Assembly: GCF_029433115.1 (NCBI RefSeq)
Contig: NZ_JARNTV010000006.1
Coordinates: 1-64,000, forward strand
Origin: Sphingomonas sp. AOB5
GTDB taxonomy: Bacteria; Pseudomonadota; Alphaproteobacteria; Sphingomonadales; Sphingomonadaceae
Direction: 5' to 3'
DNA length: 64,000 nucleotides
Shown piece after piece: positions 16,421 through 25,363 of this stretch. The notes beneath the pieces are model-generated. The model had not been told where the DNA came from. It was given only the letters and a program-made list of their open reading frames with translations, and ran no database searches. The position numbers were made by a program, and so were the translations under genes. The first letter of the stretch is position 1; each line of letters opens with the position of its first letter.

Positions 16421-16544
16421 AATGTAGGATTTCGCCTGCTTGGCTGCTCGGGCGAGGCATTGCTCCGCCGCTCTTTGACATTTTGTATCGGGTGCTGCCG
16501 CCAGGAGCGAGAAGTGCGGATCAGTGTGAAGTTAGTGTGAAGTT
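16421..16544 (+). repeat. boxA-containing dispersed element, copy B
   Basis: It carries the same blocks as copy A: AATGTAGGATTTCG at 16421-16434, GCCGCTCTTTGACA at 16467-16480 and the tandem CAGTGTGAAGTTAGTGTGAA starting at 16522. The boxA-like core is followed by TTTTGTATC, close to the A/T-rich continuation of rRNA boxA. It lies between convergent genes and on the same strand as the MFS gene it follows, as copy A follows the HapK-like gene. Confidence 0.65.
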
Positions 16545-16548
16545 TCGC

Positions 16549-16591
16549 GGTCCCGGCACCTCAACCCGGCCCTGAGCCGGGTCGAGGGACC
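16549..16591. repeat. Imperfect palindrome, probable bidirectional terminator
   Basis: Outer GGTCCC (16549-16554) pairs with GGGACC (16586-16591). Inner ACCCGGC (16564-16570) pairs with GCCGGGT (16576-16582) around CCTGA. It sits 5 bases past the stop of the leftward DUF885 gene and downstream of copy B. There is no U-run on either strand. Confidence 0.6.
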
Positions 16592-16596
16592 TGAAC

Positions 16597-18330
16597 CTAG
16601 AACACCGCCTTGGGCGCGTCCTCGCCCATCATCGCGCGGCGCACCAGCGGGATCGGCGGGCCGCCATAACTCAGGAACTGGTCGTGGAACGCCTTCCACG
16701 CCTTCCGCCCGCCATGCTTGGCGGTCCAGTCCTCACGCAGCCGCCGGATCATCAGCTTGCCCAGCGTGTAGTTGAGATAGGCCGGATCATAGGTGCCGCG
16801 CGCCGCCTGTTGCCGGGCGTTGCCCGCATCCTGATAGCATTGCTCGCGGAACATCGTTTCCGACTGTTCCTGCGTCATGCCCCGCGCGTGCAGCCCGATC
16901 GCCGACAGGAACCGGCAGTTGCGCAGCAGCGCGTTGGAAAGCTGGCCGATATGCGTCGCGGCATCGCCGTCCCGCAGGCCCGCTTCCCACATCATCTCCT
17001 CGGTATAATGCGCCCAGCCCTCGGCATAGGCGTACCCGACGAACAACCGCCCGAAGAGCGACTTGGAGCGGTTCGCGTGCACGAACTGGAGGAAATGCCC
17101 CGGCATCACTTCGTGCACGGTGGTGAACAGCAGGTCGTCCTCACCCGGAATATAGGCGGCCTGTTCCTGCGGCGACCATTTCGGGTCGGGCGGCGAGATA
17201 TAATAGATTGAGGGGATGCCCTTCTCGAACGGTCCCGGCGGATCGATGTACGCGGCGTTCTGCCGGTTATAGGGCGGGCTCTCCCGCACCAGCGCCTGCT
17301 CGGTGCCGGGGATGGTGACGAGATCGTGCTTCACCACAAAGTCACGCAGTTCGGGAATCTGCGCCGTCGCCGCCTTCACCGGGCCGCCCTCGGGCTTCTC
17401 CGAATTCATCTTGGCCATGCAGCCGGGAATGTCCGCACCCGGCGCATATTTGGCGCATTCGGCGATCAGCGCGTCGCGGTTGCGCTTCAGGTCCGCCTGG
17501 CCGACCGCTTCGAGCTGGTCGAGCGGCATGTCCACCGCCTCGGTCGCCTTCAGCATGCGCGAGAAACGATCCGCGCCAAGCACATAGTCCTGCGTCGCGG
17601 TCGCTTCGAGCGTCTTGAGCCAGGCATCCAGCTCGCGCATCGCCTTGCTGGCACCTTCGCCCGCTTCCTTCAGCGCCTTTTGCAGCGCCGGGTCCTTCAC
17701 CGAAGCGAACGCCGCCACCGCATCGCCCGAATAATAGTCGGCAAAGCCGCCGAACGCTGCGCGGCCGAACTTGATGAAGCTGACCGGCATCGGCGCCTTC
17801 AGGTTCGCGCGAATATTCTTCGCGGCCGCCGGCACGCCCTGAAGGAACGCCGTCATCGCCCGGATCCGCACGTCCGCCCCGGCATATTCGCGCGACACAT
17901 AGGTGTTCGGATCGAGCCCACCGCCGACATAGAAGCTCGGATTCTTGTGCGGCTGATCGGCATCCTCCAGCCAGAACAGCTGACCCTCGGCCACCTGCAC
18001 CACATAGTCGCGCTCGAACGCATCGTCGCCGGTCAGCCCGGTAAACGCCTTGGCCTGCTTGATCGTGTCGCGCAGGAAATCGCCCTTGGCCTTCAGCCCG
18101 GCCGCGCTCCAGTCGGGCAGCTTGCCGTCGAAATCGTGTCGGCCCTGATAGACCGCGAAGGAGGGGTCGAGCACGAACCAGCGCTCGATCGTCGCGTCGC
18201 GGAACTTGCCCCAATCGGCCGCGGCGGCAGGCGTTTCGGCCGCCGCGCTGCTGTTGTTGCCTGCGCCGCCGCCACCGCTGCATCCGGCCAGCGCCAGCAG
18301 CGCGGCCCCTGCCAATAATCCGACTCGCAT
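16597..18330 (-). CDS. DUF885 family lipoprotein, putative zinc carboxypeptidase
   Basis: A 577-residue protein. The signal peptide ends in lipobox LALAGC (about residues 12-17), followed by a Gly/Ser/Ala-rich linker. The family-typical metallopeptidase signature HEVMPGHFLQ is near residue 407, with the downstream EGWAHYTEEMMWEAG supplying the further ligand. DUF885 proteins are related to M2/M3-type zincins and act on peptides, but the substrate here is unknown. It is expected on the periplasmic face of a membrane. The start ATG has a GGGAGAG ribosome-binding site. It is divergent from the MFS gene at 18454, with which it shares a 123-bp promoter region. Confidence 0.9.
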   Translation of the reverse strand: MRVGLLAGAALLALAGCSGGGGAGNNSSAAAETPAAAADWGKFRDATIERWFVLDPSFAVYQGRHDFDGKLPDWSAAGLKAKGDFLRDTIKQAKAFTGLTGDDAFERDYVVQVAEGQLFWLEDADQPHKNPSFYVGGGLDPNTYVSREYAGADVRIRAMTAFLQGVPAAAKNIRANLKAPMPVSFIKFGRAAFGGFADYYSGDAVAAFASVKDPALQKALKEAGEGASKAMRELDAWLKTLEATATQDYVLGADRFSRMLKATEAVDMPLDQLEAVGQADLKRNRDALIAECAKYAPGADIPGCMAKMNSEKPEGGPVKAATAQIPELRDFVVKHDLVTIPGTEQALVRESPPYNRQNAAYIDPPGPFEKGIPSIYYISPPDPKWSPQEQAAYIPGEDDLLFTTVHEVMPGHFLQFVHANRSKSLFGRLFVGYAYAEGWAHYTEEMMWEAGLRDGDAATHIGQLSNALLRNCRFLSAIGLHARGMTQEQSETMFREQCYQDAGNARQQAARGTYDPAYLNYTLGKLMIRRLREDWTAKHGGRKAWKAFHDQFLSYGGPPIPLVRRAMMGEDAPKAVF

Positions 18331-18453
18331 TGTCACTCTCCCGATATCGTGGGTGTGATGCTGGCACCGTACACGGGCCCGCGAAAGGCAAAGTTGGAGG
18401 CTTGGCACAAACGCTCGTTGCGGTTCCGTCATCGAAGCGCCTAGAGGCGGGGC

Positions 18454-19779
18454 ATGGCAGCCGCCCATCCCTTCGCCATCCACAATTTCCGCGCCTATTG
18501 GATCGCCCGCTTCTCGGCCTCGCTGGCACAGCAGGCGATGGTCGTGATCATCGGCTGGCAGGTCTATGACATCGCCCGCGAGACGATGAGCATCAAGGCC
18601 GCTGCCGCCCAGCTCGCGCTGATCGGCGTGGCCCAGTTCCTGCCCCTGCTGTTCCTGTCGCTGTTCAGCGGCTGGGTTGCCGACCGGATCGACCGGCGCT
18701 GGATCGCCCGCGCATCGGTCGCGCTCGAGGCATTCTGCGCGCTCAGCCTCGCCTGGCTGACCTGGCATCAGACGGTCACCCTGCCGGCGATCTTCGCCAT
18801 CGCCGCGCTGCTCGGCGTCGCGCGTGCCTTTGCCGGTCCGGCGCTCGGCGCGCTCGCCCCCAATCTGGTGCCCAAGGCGCTGCTGCCCACCGCGATCGCG
18901 ATGAGCGCGCTCGCCTGGCAGACCGCCAGCGTGATCGGCCCGGCGCTGGGCGGCTATATGTACGCGGCCAGCGCATGGCTGCCCTATGCCGTTTCCGGAG
19001 GGCTGTTCCTGCTGTCGCTGCTGATGCTGCTGCTGATCAGCCGGATCGAGCGCACCGTCGTGGACAGCGAAGCCAGCCCCTGGCGGCAGATGATCGACGG
19101 GCTCCGCTATGTCCGTCACAACCGGCTCGTCTTCGGCGCGATCTCGCTCGATCTGTTCGCGGTGCTGCTCGGGGGCGCGACGGCGATGCTGCCGGTCTAT
19201 GCCCGCGATATCCTTCAGGTCGGCGCCGATGGCCTCGGCCATCTTCGCGCCGCCCCCGCGCTCGGCGCCGTCGCGGTCGGGCTGCTCTTCTCGTTGCGCC
19301 CGCTCAAGACCGATGTGGGCCGCAAGATGCTGGTCGGCGTCGCCACCTTCGGCGCGGCGACCATCGTATTCGGCTTGTCGGCGCCACTGCTCGTCCCGAT
19401 CCTCGGCCCCTCCGCGATCGGCAGCGACTTCGCACCGGCGGTGCTGCTGGCGCTCGCCGCACTGTTCGTGCTGGGCGCGGCGGACATGATCTCGGTCTAT
19501 ATCCGCCAGTCGCTGATCCAGCTCTACACGCCCGACGAGATGCGCGGCCGCGTCGGCGCCGTCTCGACGCTGTTCATTTCCGGGTCGAACGAACTGGGCG
19601 AGGCCGAATCCGGCTTCCTCGCCTGGGCCATCGGCCCGGTCGCCGCAGTCGTTGGCGGCGGCATCGGCGCGATCCTTGTCACATTGCTGTGGGCGAGGCT
19701 CTTCCCCGAACTGCGCCGGGCGCGTACATTCGATCCACCGGCCAATCTCGAAATACCCCCCAAGGAGATGACCACATGA
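18454..19779 (+). CDS. MFS exporter, EntS/MFS_3 type
   Basis: A 441-residue, about 12-helix permease. [20 protein letters not shown] at the N-terminus, [20 protein letters not shown] (motif A) and [14 protein letters not shown] are typical of the EntS-like branch of MFS, which exports siderophores, macrolides or other small molecules. Its TGA overlaps the cysK start codon (ATGA at 19776-19779), so the two genes are translationally coupled. This hints at export connected with cysteine or sulphur metabolism, but that is inference. Confidence 0.88.
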   Translation: MAAAHPFAIHNFRAYWIARFSASLAQQAMVVIIGWQVYDIARETMSIKAAAAQLALIGVAQFLPLLFLSLFSGWVADRIDRRWIARASVALEAFCALSLAWLTWHQTVTLPAIFAIAALLGVARAFAGPALGALAPNLVPKALLPTAIAMSALAWQTASVIGPALGGYMYAASAWLPYAVSGGLFLLSLLMLLLISRIERTVVDSEASPWRQMIDGLRYVRHNRLVFGAISLDLFAVLLGGATAMLPVYARDILQVGADGLGHLRAAPALGAVAVGLLFSLRPLKTDVGRKMLVGVATFGAATIVFGLSAPLLVPILGPSAIGSDFAPAVLLALAALFVLGAADMISVYIRQSLIQLYTPDEMRGRVGAVSTLFISGSNELGEAESGFLAWAIGPVAAVVGGGIGAILVTLLWARLFPELRRARTFDPPANLEIPPKEMTT

Positions 19780-20696
19780 AGGCGAACACGATCCTCGAGA
19801 CGATCGGTAACACGCCCCATATCCGCGTTTCGAAGCTGTTTCCGGACGCCGAAGTCTGGATCAAGTCGGAGCGTTCGAACCCCGGCGGATCGATCAAGGA
19901 CCGCATCGCGCTGGCGATGGTCGAAGCCGCGGAAGCCGATGGCAGCCTGAAGCCCGGCGGCACCATCGTCGAGCCGACCAGCGGCAATACCGGCGTCGGC
20001 CTGGCGATGGTCGCGGCAGTGAAGGGCTACAAGCTGATCCTCGTCATGCCCGAGAGCATGTCGCTGGAACGCCGCCGCCTGATGCTGGCCTATGGCGCGA
20101 CCTTCGACCTGACCCCGCGTGAAAAGGGCATGAAGGGCGCGATCGAGCGGGCGATGGAGATCGTCGCATCGACCCCGGGCGCGTGGATGCCTCAGCAGTT
20201 CGAGAACCCGGCCAACATCGAAGTCCACACGCGGACCACCGCGCAGGAGATCCTGAGCGACTTCGCCGATTCGCCGATCGACGTCGTGATCACCGGAGTC
20301 GGCACCGGCGGACACATCACCGGCGTTGCCGAGACACTGAAAAAAACGTGGCCGAACGTAAAAGTTTTCGCGGTCGAGCCGGAATTGTCGCCTGTCATCT
20401 CCGGCGGGCAGCCCGGGCCGCACCCGATCCAGGGTATCGGCGCCGGTTTCGTGCCACGGAACCTGCATACCGACGCGATCGACGGTGTGATCAAGGTCGA
20501 TGCTGCAGTTGCGAAGGATTTCGCACGCCGCGCGGCGCGTGAAGAAGGGCTGCTCGTCGGTATCTCTTCGGGTGCGACTCTTGCCGCGATTCAGCAGAAG
20601 CTTGCCGACCTGCCCGCCGAAACGCGGGTGCTAGGGTTCAATTATGATACAGGTGAGCGTTATTTGAGCGTTCCGGACTTCCTTCCGGAGAGCTGA
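19776..20696 (+). CDS. cysK: Cysteine synthase A (O-acetylserine sulfhydrylase)
   Basis: A 306-residue PLP enzyme that makes L-cysteine from O-acetylserine and sulphide. The PLP lysine lies in [10 protein letters not shown] near residue 42. The substrate loop [12 protein letters not shown] is at about 69-80. The phosphate-binding loop [13 protein letters not shown] is near 180, and ISSGATLAA is near 265. The stretch [20 protein letters not shown] is typical of CysK rather than cystathionine beta-synthase. The start overlaps the end of the MFS gene, and AAGGAG is the ribosome-binding site. The upstream overlap with an exporter is unusual for cysK. Confidence 0.95.
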   Translation: MKANTILETIGNTPHIRVSKLFPDAEVWIKSERSNPGGSIKDRIALAMVEAAEADGSLKPGGTIVEPTSGNTGVGLAMVAAVKGYKLILVMPESMSLERRRLMLAYGATFDLTPREKGMKGAIERAMEIVASTPGAWMPQQFENPANIEVHTRTTAQEILSDFADSPIDVVITGVGTGGHITGVAETLKKTWPNVKVFAVEPELSPVISGGQPGPHPIQGIGAGFVPRNLHTDAIDGVIKVDAAVAKDFARRAAREEGLLVGISSGATLAAIQQKLADLPAETRVLGFNYDTGERYLSVPDFLPES

Positions 20697-20763
20697 ACCG
20701 ACTCGACATTAATTCCAGATTAACAGTATCGTACGCGAGTCGGGGATTCCGGGGGGAACTCAC

Positions 20764-21078
20764 GTGCGTAACGCGATGATCTGCGTCAGTGTGATGCTGG
20801 CGGTATTTCTTGGTTGGCCGCTTGCCTTTGGCAACGGGGGGACTCCGACGCTCGAACAGAGCCGGGCGGAGGCAAGCGCCATTCTCGCGCCGGTGGCGGC
20901 TGCCGAGGTGAAGCCGGTTCAGGTTGCAGCGGCTTCCGTGCCGGCCAAGCCAGAAAGCTGCTACAAGCGCTATCAGCGCGAGATTATGCAGTGCAAGGGC
21001 GGATCGAGCGCGGCCTGCCGCCTGGGCGCCGCCGATCACTGGGATATGTGCGAAGCCACCGGCTTCTGGCCCGAATAA
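20764..21078 (+). CDS. Small secreted Cys-rich protein, 104 aa
   Basis: GTG start with a strong GGGGGGAA ribosome-binding site. A hydrophobic signal segment (about residues 5-22) is followed by an Ala/Val/Pro linker. A compact C-terminal module CYKRYQREIMQCKGGSSAACRLG...DMC carries four cysteines, likely two disulphides in the periplasm. The family is unknown to me. An internal ATG at 20776 would shorten the signal peptide but is not favoured. It lies between cysK and the hydrolase gene with separate upstream regions. Confidence 0.68.
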   Translation: MRNAMICVSVMLAVFLGWPLAFGNGGTPTLEQSRAEASAILAPVAAAEVKPVQVAAASVPAKPESCYKRYQREIMQCKGGSSAACRLGAADHWDMCEATGFWPE

Positions 21079-21108
21079 GCCTGAGCGGCATTATCCACTA
21101 ACTTGATT

Positions 21109-21131
21109 CCATGGCGATTATTTCGCCATGG
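21109..21131. promoter_or_regulatory. 9-bp dyad upstream of the cell-wall hydrolase
   Basis: CCATGGCGA (21109-21117) and TCGCCATGG (21123-21131) form a perfect inverted repeat with a TTATT spacer. This suits an operator for a dimeric repressor or a small hairpin. It is about 120 bp before the hydrolase start. No U-run follows, so a terminator role for the preceding gene is less likely. Confidence 0.4.
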
Positions 21132-21251
21132 TTCCAACTGTCATCTTTGTGCGTTATGGGCGTCGTCCTCACTCCGCCCAGGAGCACCAAGTTGCGCGTA
21201 CCTTCGTTTCCTTCGCACCCGACCGCCGACTGCTGAGACGAACGGCTGCGC

Positions 21252-22673
21252 ATGGCGACGACCTTCCTTCAGCCTTCGGATCTTGCGCGCCGCTTCGGCG
21301 TGAGCTTGCCGCTGCTCGGCATCCTGCTGGTCATCGCACTCGCCGCACTGGCGCTGCCTGCGCTGATCGTCGCGAATACCCCGCGCACCGTGGTCCACAA
21401 GCCGCCCCGCGTCGTGCTCGCCACCCGCGTGGTCCCGCGCAACGAGCTGCCCACGGTCGAGCCGGTCAAGCTGCAGGAAGTCGCGCCGACCGACGCCAAG
21501 ACGATCAACGACGCCATCCCCTTCTCGACCGAGCCGAACCCGGCCGCCCGCGCCTTCCGCATCTTCGGCACCATGGATAGCCAGGCCCGCGCGATCGATT
21601 GCCTTGCGGCCGGCGTCTATTACGAAGCCGGCGACGACGCGATCGGCCAGCGCGCGGTGGCTCAGGTGATCCTGAACCGCATGCGCCATCCCGCCTTCCC
21701 CAAGACGGTGTGCGGCGTGGTGTTCCAGGGGCAGGAGCGCACCACCGGCTGCCAGTTCACCTTCACCTGCGACGGCGCGATGTTCCGCTACAAGCCGACC
21801 GCCGCGGCATGGGTCCGCGCGCAGGCCGTCGCCCGCATGGCGCTGAACGGGTCGGTCTATGCCCCGGTCGGGCACGCCACACATTACCATACCGACTGGG
21901 TCGTGCCCTATTGGAGCGCCAGCCTTGAGAAGATCACCGAGGTGCACACCCACCTCTTCTTCCGCTGGACCGGCTGGTGGGGCACCCCGCCTGCCTTCAC
22001 CCGTGCCTATGCCGGGATCGAACCGAATATCGGCAAGATGGCGTTGATCTCGACCGCCCATACCGGCGCGCCGCTCGATCCGTCGCTGGCGCTGACGACC
22101 GCGACGCCGGAATCGCTCGATCCGCTCGCATCGGTGAACCCCGAGGCGATCAAGGCCGGCGACGTTCCCGGCCCGCAGCCGGACGGCAACAGCTTCCTGA
22201 TGACGATTCCGAAGGGCATGAGCCCCAACGATTTCGCCAGCCTGGCCATCCGCACCTGTGGCGACCGTCCTTATTGCAAGTTCATGGCCTGGGCCGATCC
22301 GGCCAAGACGCCGCGTAACCTGCCGCTGGGTTCGTCGCAGGTCGCGTCGATGTCGTTCAGCTATCTGCGCGACCAGAATCAGGGCTTCGCCAAGGCGCTG
22401 TGGAATTGCGAACAGTATCAGCGGCCCAGCCCGGTCCAGTGCATGCGCGCGCAGCCGCTGGCCCGCCCTGCCGCGGTGCCCGCCGAACCCGCACCGGTTT
22501 CGCCCGATGGTAACGCCACCGGCCCGAGCGGGCTGAGCGGAGTCCGCCGCAAGGAACCACCTGCCGTCACGCCGCTGCCGGTGACCGTAGAACCCGCGCC
22601 GGGCAGCCGCCCGCAGCGCAGCTTCACCCTGCCCGCACCCAAGGCGACAACCGCTCCGGCACCGCGTCCGTAA
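21252..22673 (+). CDS. SleB-like cell wall hydrolase (Hydrolase_2), membrane-anchored
   Basis: A 473-residue protein. An N-terminal transmembrane anchor (about residues 18-40) is followed by a Pro-rich spacer. A Hydrolase_2/SleB-type catalytic domain begins near DSQARAIDCLAAGVYYEAGDD (residue 110) and includes VAQVILNRMRHPAFP, CQFTFTCDG and GHATHYHTDWV. The glutamate in YYEAGDD corresponds to the catalytic acid in this fold. It should cleave peptidoglycan in the periplasm. The C-terminal about 100 residues are Pro/Ala-rich and probably disordered. This family is abundant in sphingomonads. Confidence 0.87.
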   Translation: MATTFLQPSDLARRFGVSLPLLGILLVIALAALALPALIVANTPRTVVHKPPRVVLATRVVPRNELPTVEPVKLQEVAPTDAKTINDAIPFSTEPNPAARAFRIFGTMDSQARAIDCLAAGVYYEAGDDAIGQRAVAQVILNRMRHPAFPKTVCGVVFQGQERTTGCQFTFTCDGAMFRYKPTAAAWVRAQAVARMALNGSVYAPVGHATHYHTDWVVPYWSASLEKITEVHTHLFFRWTGWWGTPPAFTRAYAGIEPNIGKMALISTAHTGAPLDPSLALTTATPESLDPLASVNPEAIKAGDVPGPQPDGNSFLMTIPKGMSPNDFASLAIRTCGDRPYCKFMAWADPAKTPRNLPLGSSQVASMSFSYLRDQNQGFAKALWNCEQYQRPSPVQCMRAQPLARPAAVPAEPAPVSPDGNATGPSGLSGVRRKEPPAVTPLPVTVEPAPGSRPQRSFTLPAPKATTAPAPRP

Positions 22674-22748
22674 CAATATCTGCGCGAAGGGCAGGTTTTT
22701 TGCCCTGTTCCCCATGACAAGCCCGCGCTGAGCCGCTTTAATGGCGCC

Positions 22749-24524
22749 ATGCTCAGTCTGGAAAATAGCAGCTTCAGTGACGCCCTGGTGATTCTGGGTG
22801 CGGCGGGGCTGGTCATTCCGGCCTTTGCCCGCTTCCGCGTCAGCCCGGTGATCGGGTTCATCCTTGTCGGCATCCTCGTCGGACCGGCAGGCCTCGGCAC
22901 GCTCGTCGGCAGCCAGCCCTGGCTTTATTATCTGACGATCAGCGATCCGCACTCGATCGAGCCGTTCGCCGAATTCGGCATCATCCTGCTGCTGTTCTCG
23001 ATCGGCCTGGAACTGTCGTTCAAGCGACTATGGGCGATGCGAACCCTGGTGTTCGGCGTGGGCGCGGCAGAACTGTTCGGCGCGGGCCTGATCCTCGCGG
23101 CTGCGATTTACCTGACCGGGCTGAGCGCAGGCGGCGCAATCGGGCTGGGCCTTGCGCTTGCATTGTCCTCCACCGCGCTGGTGGTGCCGATTGCGGGGAC
23201 GAGCAGCCCGGTCGGCAAGGCGGCGTTCGCGATGCTGCTGTTCGAGGATCTCGCGCTGGTCCCGATCATCTTCCTGCTCGGCGCGATGGCACCCTCAGCG
23301 AGCGAGGCTGGTTGGTGGCCGCTGCTGCTTATCCTCGGCAAGGGCGCGGTGACCGTCGCGATCCTGTTCGTCGGCGGGCGCTTCCTGCTGCCCCGCATGT
23401 TCGGACAGGCGGCACGGACCAAGAGCCCGGAACTGTTCCTCGCGGCCAGCCTGCTCGTGGTGATCGTCGCCAGCCTCGCCACCGCCGCATCCGGCCTTTC
23501 GCCCATCGTCGGTGCATTGATCGCGGGCCTGCTGATCGCCGAAACCGAATATCACACCGAAGTCGAAGCAATCACCGCACCGTTCAAGGGCCTCGCGCTC
23601 GGTGTGTTCCTGCTCACCGTGGGCATGCGGCTGGACCTTGAGTTCGTCCTCGCCAACTGGGCGCAACTGCTCGGCGCGGTCGTGCTGGTGATGACGGTGA
23701 AGGTCGCGGTGACCACCGGGCTGCTCAAGCTCTCCGGCGCCCGTACCGGCACTGCCGCGGAAACCGGCGTGCTGATGGCCAGCCCGTCCGAAACCACGCT
23801 GATCGTTCTGGGCGTCGCGGCTGCCGCGGGCCTGATCGGCGGCACCACCGCAGCCTTCTGGACCACGGTGACCGCCATCGGCCTCACCGCAACGCCGCTG
23901 CTCGCCAAGGGCGGCCAGCTGGTGTCGCGCCTGATCGAGCGGCGCGAGGCGCAGGAGGATTCGCCCGAAGCCGCAATCGACGCAGCCGGCCCCGGCACGG
24001 TGGTGATCGGCTTTGGCCGCGTCGGCCGCACCGTGGCCGACATGCTCGAACGTCACGGCCTGCCCTATATCGGCGTCGATGCGGACATCGACAATGTGAA
24101 CGCCGCCCGCAAGGAAGGCTATTCGGTGCTGTTCGGCGACGTGACGCGCAGCGAACTGGTCGACCGGCTGAACCTGGGCCATGCCAAGGCGCTGATCCTG
24201 ACGATGGACGATCCGGTGCTGACCGTGCGACTCACCCGCCGCGTGCGCGGATGGGTGCCGGACCTGCCGATCATCACTCGCGCCCGCGATGCGACGCATG
24301 CCGCAGAGCTGTACAAGGCCGGCGCGACCGACGCGGTGCCGGAGACGCTCGAAAGCTCGCTCCAGCTATCCGAGGCGCTGCTCGTCGATCTGGGCATCGC
24401 GGTCGGCCCGGTGATCGCTTCGATCCATGAGGAGCGCGACAAGATGCGCAAGGCGATTAAGGAAGCCGTCGGCATGGAACGCGAACCGCGCATCCGCCGC
24501 GTGCGGAGGGAAGCGGAAGCGTGA
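22749..24524 (+). CDS. KefB-type monovalent cation:H+ antiporter (CPA2) with RCK domain
   Basis: A 591-residue protein. About 12-13 transmembrane helices (residues 1-385) carry the CPA2 signatures FGIILLLFSIGLELSF, ALSSTALVVPI and LFEDLALVPIIFLLG. A cytoplasmic Rossmann-type RCK/TrkA_N domain (about 405-560) follows, with the nucleotide-binding loop VVIGFGRVGRTVADML. It likely exports K+ or Na+ in exchange for H+, gated by nucleotide or redox state, as in KefB/YbaL relatives. A KefF/G-type ancillary subunit is not seen. Its stop overlaps the GTG start of the next gene. Confidence 0.9.
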   Translation: MLSLENSSFSDALVILGAAGLVIPAFARFRVSPVIGFILVGILVGPAGLGTLVGSQPWLYYLTISDPHSIEPFAEFGIILLLFSIGLELSFKRLWAMRTLVFGVGAAELFGAGLILAAAIYLTGLSAGGAIGLGLALALSSTALVVPIAGTSSPVGKAAFAMLLFEDLALVPIIFLLGAMAPSASEAGWWPLLLILGKGAVTVAILFVGGRFLLPRMFGQAARTKSPELFLAASLLVVIVASLATAASGLSPIVGALIAGLLIAETEYHTEVEAITAPFKGLALGVFLLTVGMRLDLEFVLANWAQLLGAVVLVMTVKVAVTTGLLKLSGARTGTAAETGVLMASPSETTLIVLGVAAAAGLIGGTTAAFWTTVTAIGLTATPLLAKGGQLVSRLIERREAQEDSPEAAIDAAGPGTVVIGFGRVGRTVADMLERHGLPYIGVDADIDNVNAARKEGYSVLFGDVTRSELVDRLNLGHAKALILTMDDPVLTVRLTRRVRGWVPDLPIITRARDATHAAELYKAGATDAVPETLESSLQLSEALLVDLGIAVGPVIASIHEERDKMRKAIKEAVGMEREPRIRRVRREAEA

Positions 24525-25033
24525 TCCTCGGCGGATTGCTGCTGATGGCGCTGGTGCAGTCCGCGCCGGATCCGCTGGCGCCGGCGCGCGAGGGCAAGCT
24601 GCAATGCACGATGCCGAACGTCGCGAAGAAGAAGTGCCTCGCGATGACCCGCTATACGCCGACGCCCACCGGCCATCGCAACACGACCACCGTGATCATC
24701 TCGGCCGCGCCGCTGGTCACCATGGAGATGAGTTCGGAGGGGACGACGGAGGGCGAGGCAGTGTGCGGCGTCCTGCGCCATGAGGATATTCTGGCGGCGA
24801 CGGTCCGGATCGACGGGCAGCCCATGTCCCCGGCGGACGCGGCGCCGCTGATCGATCGCATGATCGACGGGCTGCAGGAGAATTTCGGAAGGAAGATCTG
24901 CACCTGCTTCCGCGCGGAAGGCGATCTGATGGTCTCCGAAGCGGAGATCGACGGCACGCCGCGCGCCGACATGAAGCTCAGCTTCCTCTGGGTACGGCCC
25001 GAGGACGGCTATACCGTCGGTTGGGAGCCCTGA
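24521..25033 (+). CDS. Secreted hypothetical protein, 170 aa
   Basis: GTG start overlapping the antiporter stop (GTGA), so it is translated in the same operon. A short hydrophobic leader (ILGGLLLMALVQSAP) is followed by a mature part with CTMPNVAKKKCLAM, CGVLRHEDILAA and KICTCFRAEGDLM. Five cysteines suggest an exported, disulphide-bonded protein. The family is not recognised. Coupling to a cation antiporter is seen in the sequence, but a functional link is inference. Confidence 0.65.
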   Translation: MILGGLLLMALVQSAPDPLAPAREGKLQCTMPNVAKKKCLAMTRYTPTPTGHRNTTTVIISAAPLVTMEMSSEGTTEGEAVCGVLRHEDILAATVRIDGQPMSPADAAPLIDRMIDGLQENFGRKICTCFRAEGDLMVSEAEIDGTPRADMKLSFLWVRPEDGYTVGWEP

Positions 25034-25036
25034 CGC

Positions 25037-25363
25037 TCAGCGCGGGATCGGCGGGGCCGTCTTGATACACGCCGCCAGTTCGTCACGGACCGGAGCACTA
25101 CCACGAGCCAGATCGGCACGTGCGGTATCGAGCGCGGCCCCCAGATCCTGGCCGTAGCGCTCGGAAGCGATCTGCTGGAGCACCACAAGGCGCACCACCG
25201 CCATGTGCCACTCGACCGATGCATCGAACACCGCGGCATGATCCGGCGAACCGACGTCCAGCCGTGCGGCCTCGATGGTCGTCAGCGCGTCGCAGCGCAG
25301 CGCTTCCGCATAAGCGGGCGTCGTCTGGCCGGCGATCAGCGCCAGCGCTGCCAATTCGATCAT
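25037..25363 (-). CDS. Hypothetical secreted protein downstream of alaS, 108 aa
   Basis: The ATG overlaps the alaS stop (ATGA at 25360-25363), so this is the second gene of the alaS transcript. The product begins [19 protein letters not shown], a short signal-like segment, followed by an alpha-helical, Ala/Asp/Arg-rich body with two cysteines (LRCDALTT and AACIKTA). There is no motif and the role is unknown. It converges with the secreted protein gene at 24521 with only 3 bp between stops. Confidence 0.65.
   Translation of the reverse strand: MIELAALALIAGQTTPAYAEALRCDALTTIEAARLDVGSPDHAAVFDASVEWHMAVVRLVVLQQIASERYGQDLGAALDTARADLARGSAPVRDELAACIKTAPPIPR

Noticed and set aside
14142..16480. boxA motifs as leaders of rRNA operons
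   Set aside because: The following sequence is protein-coding on the opposite strand or intergenic, and no 16S-like sequence is present.
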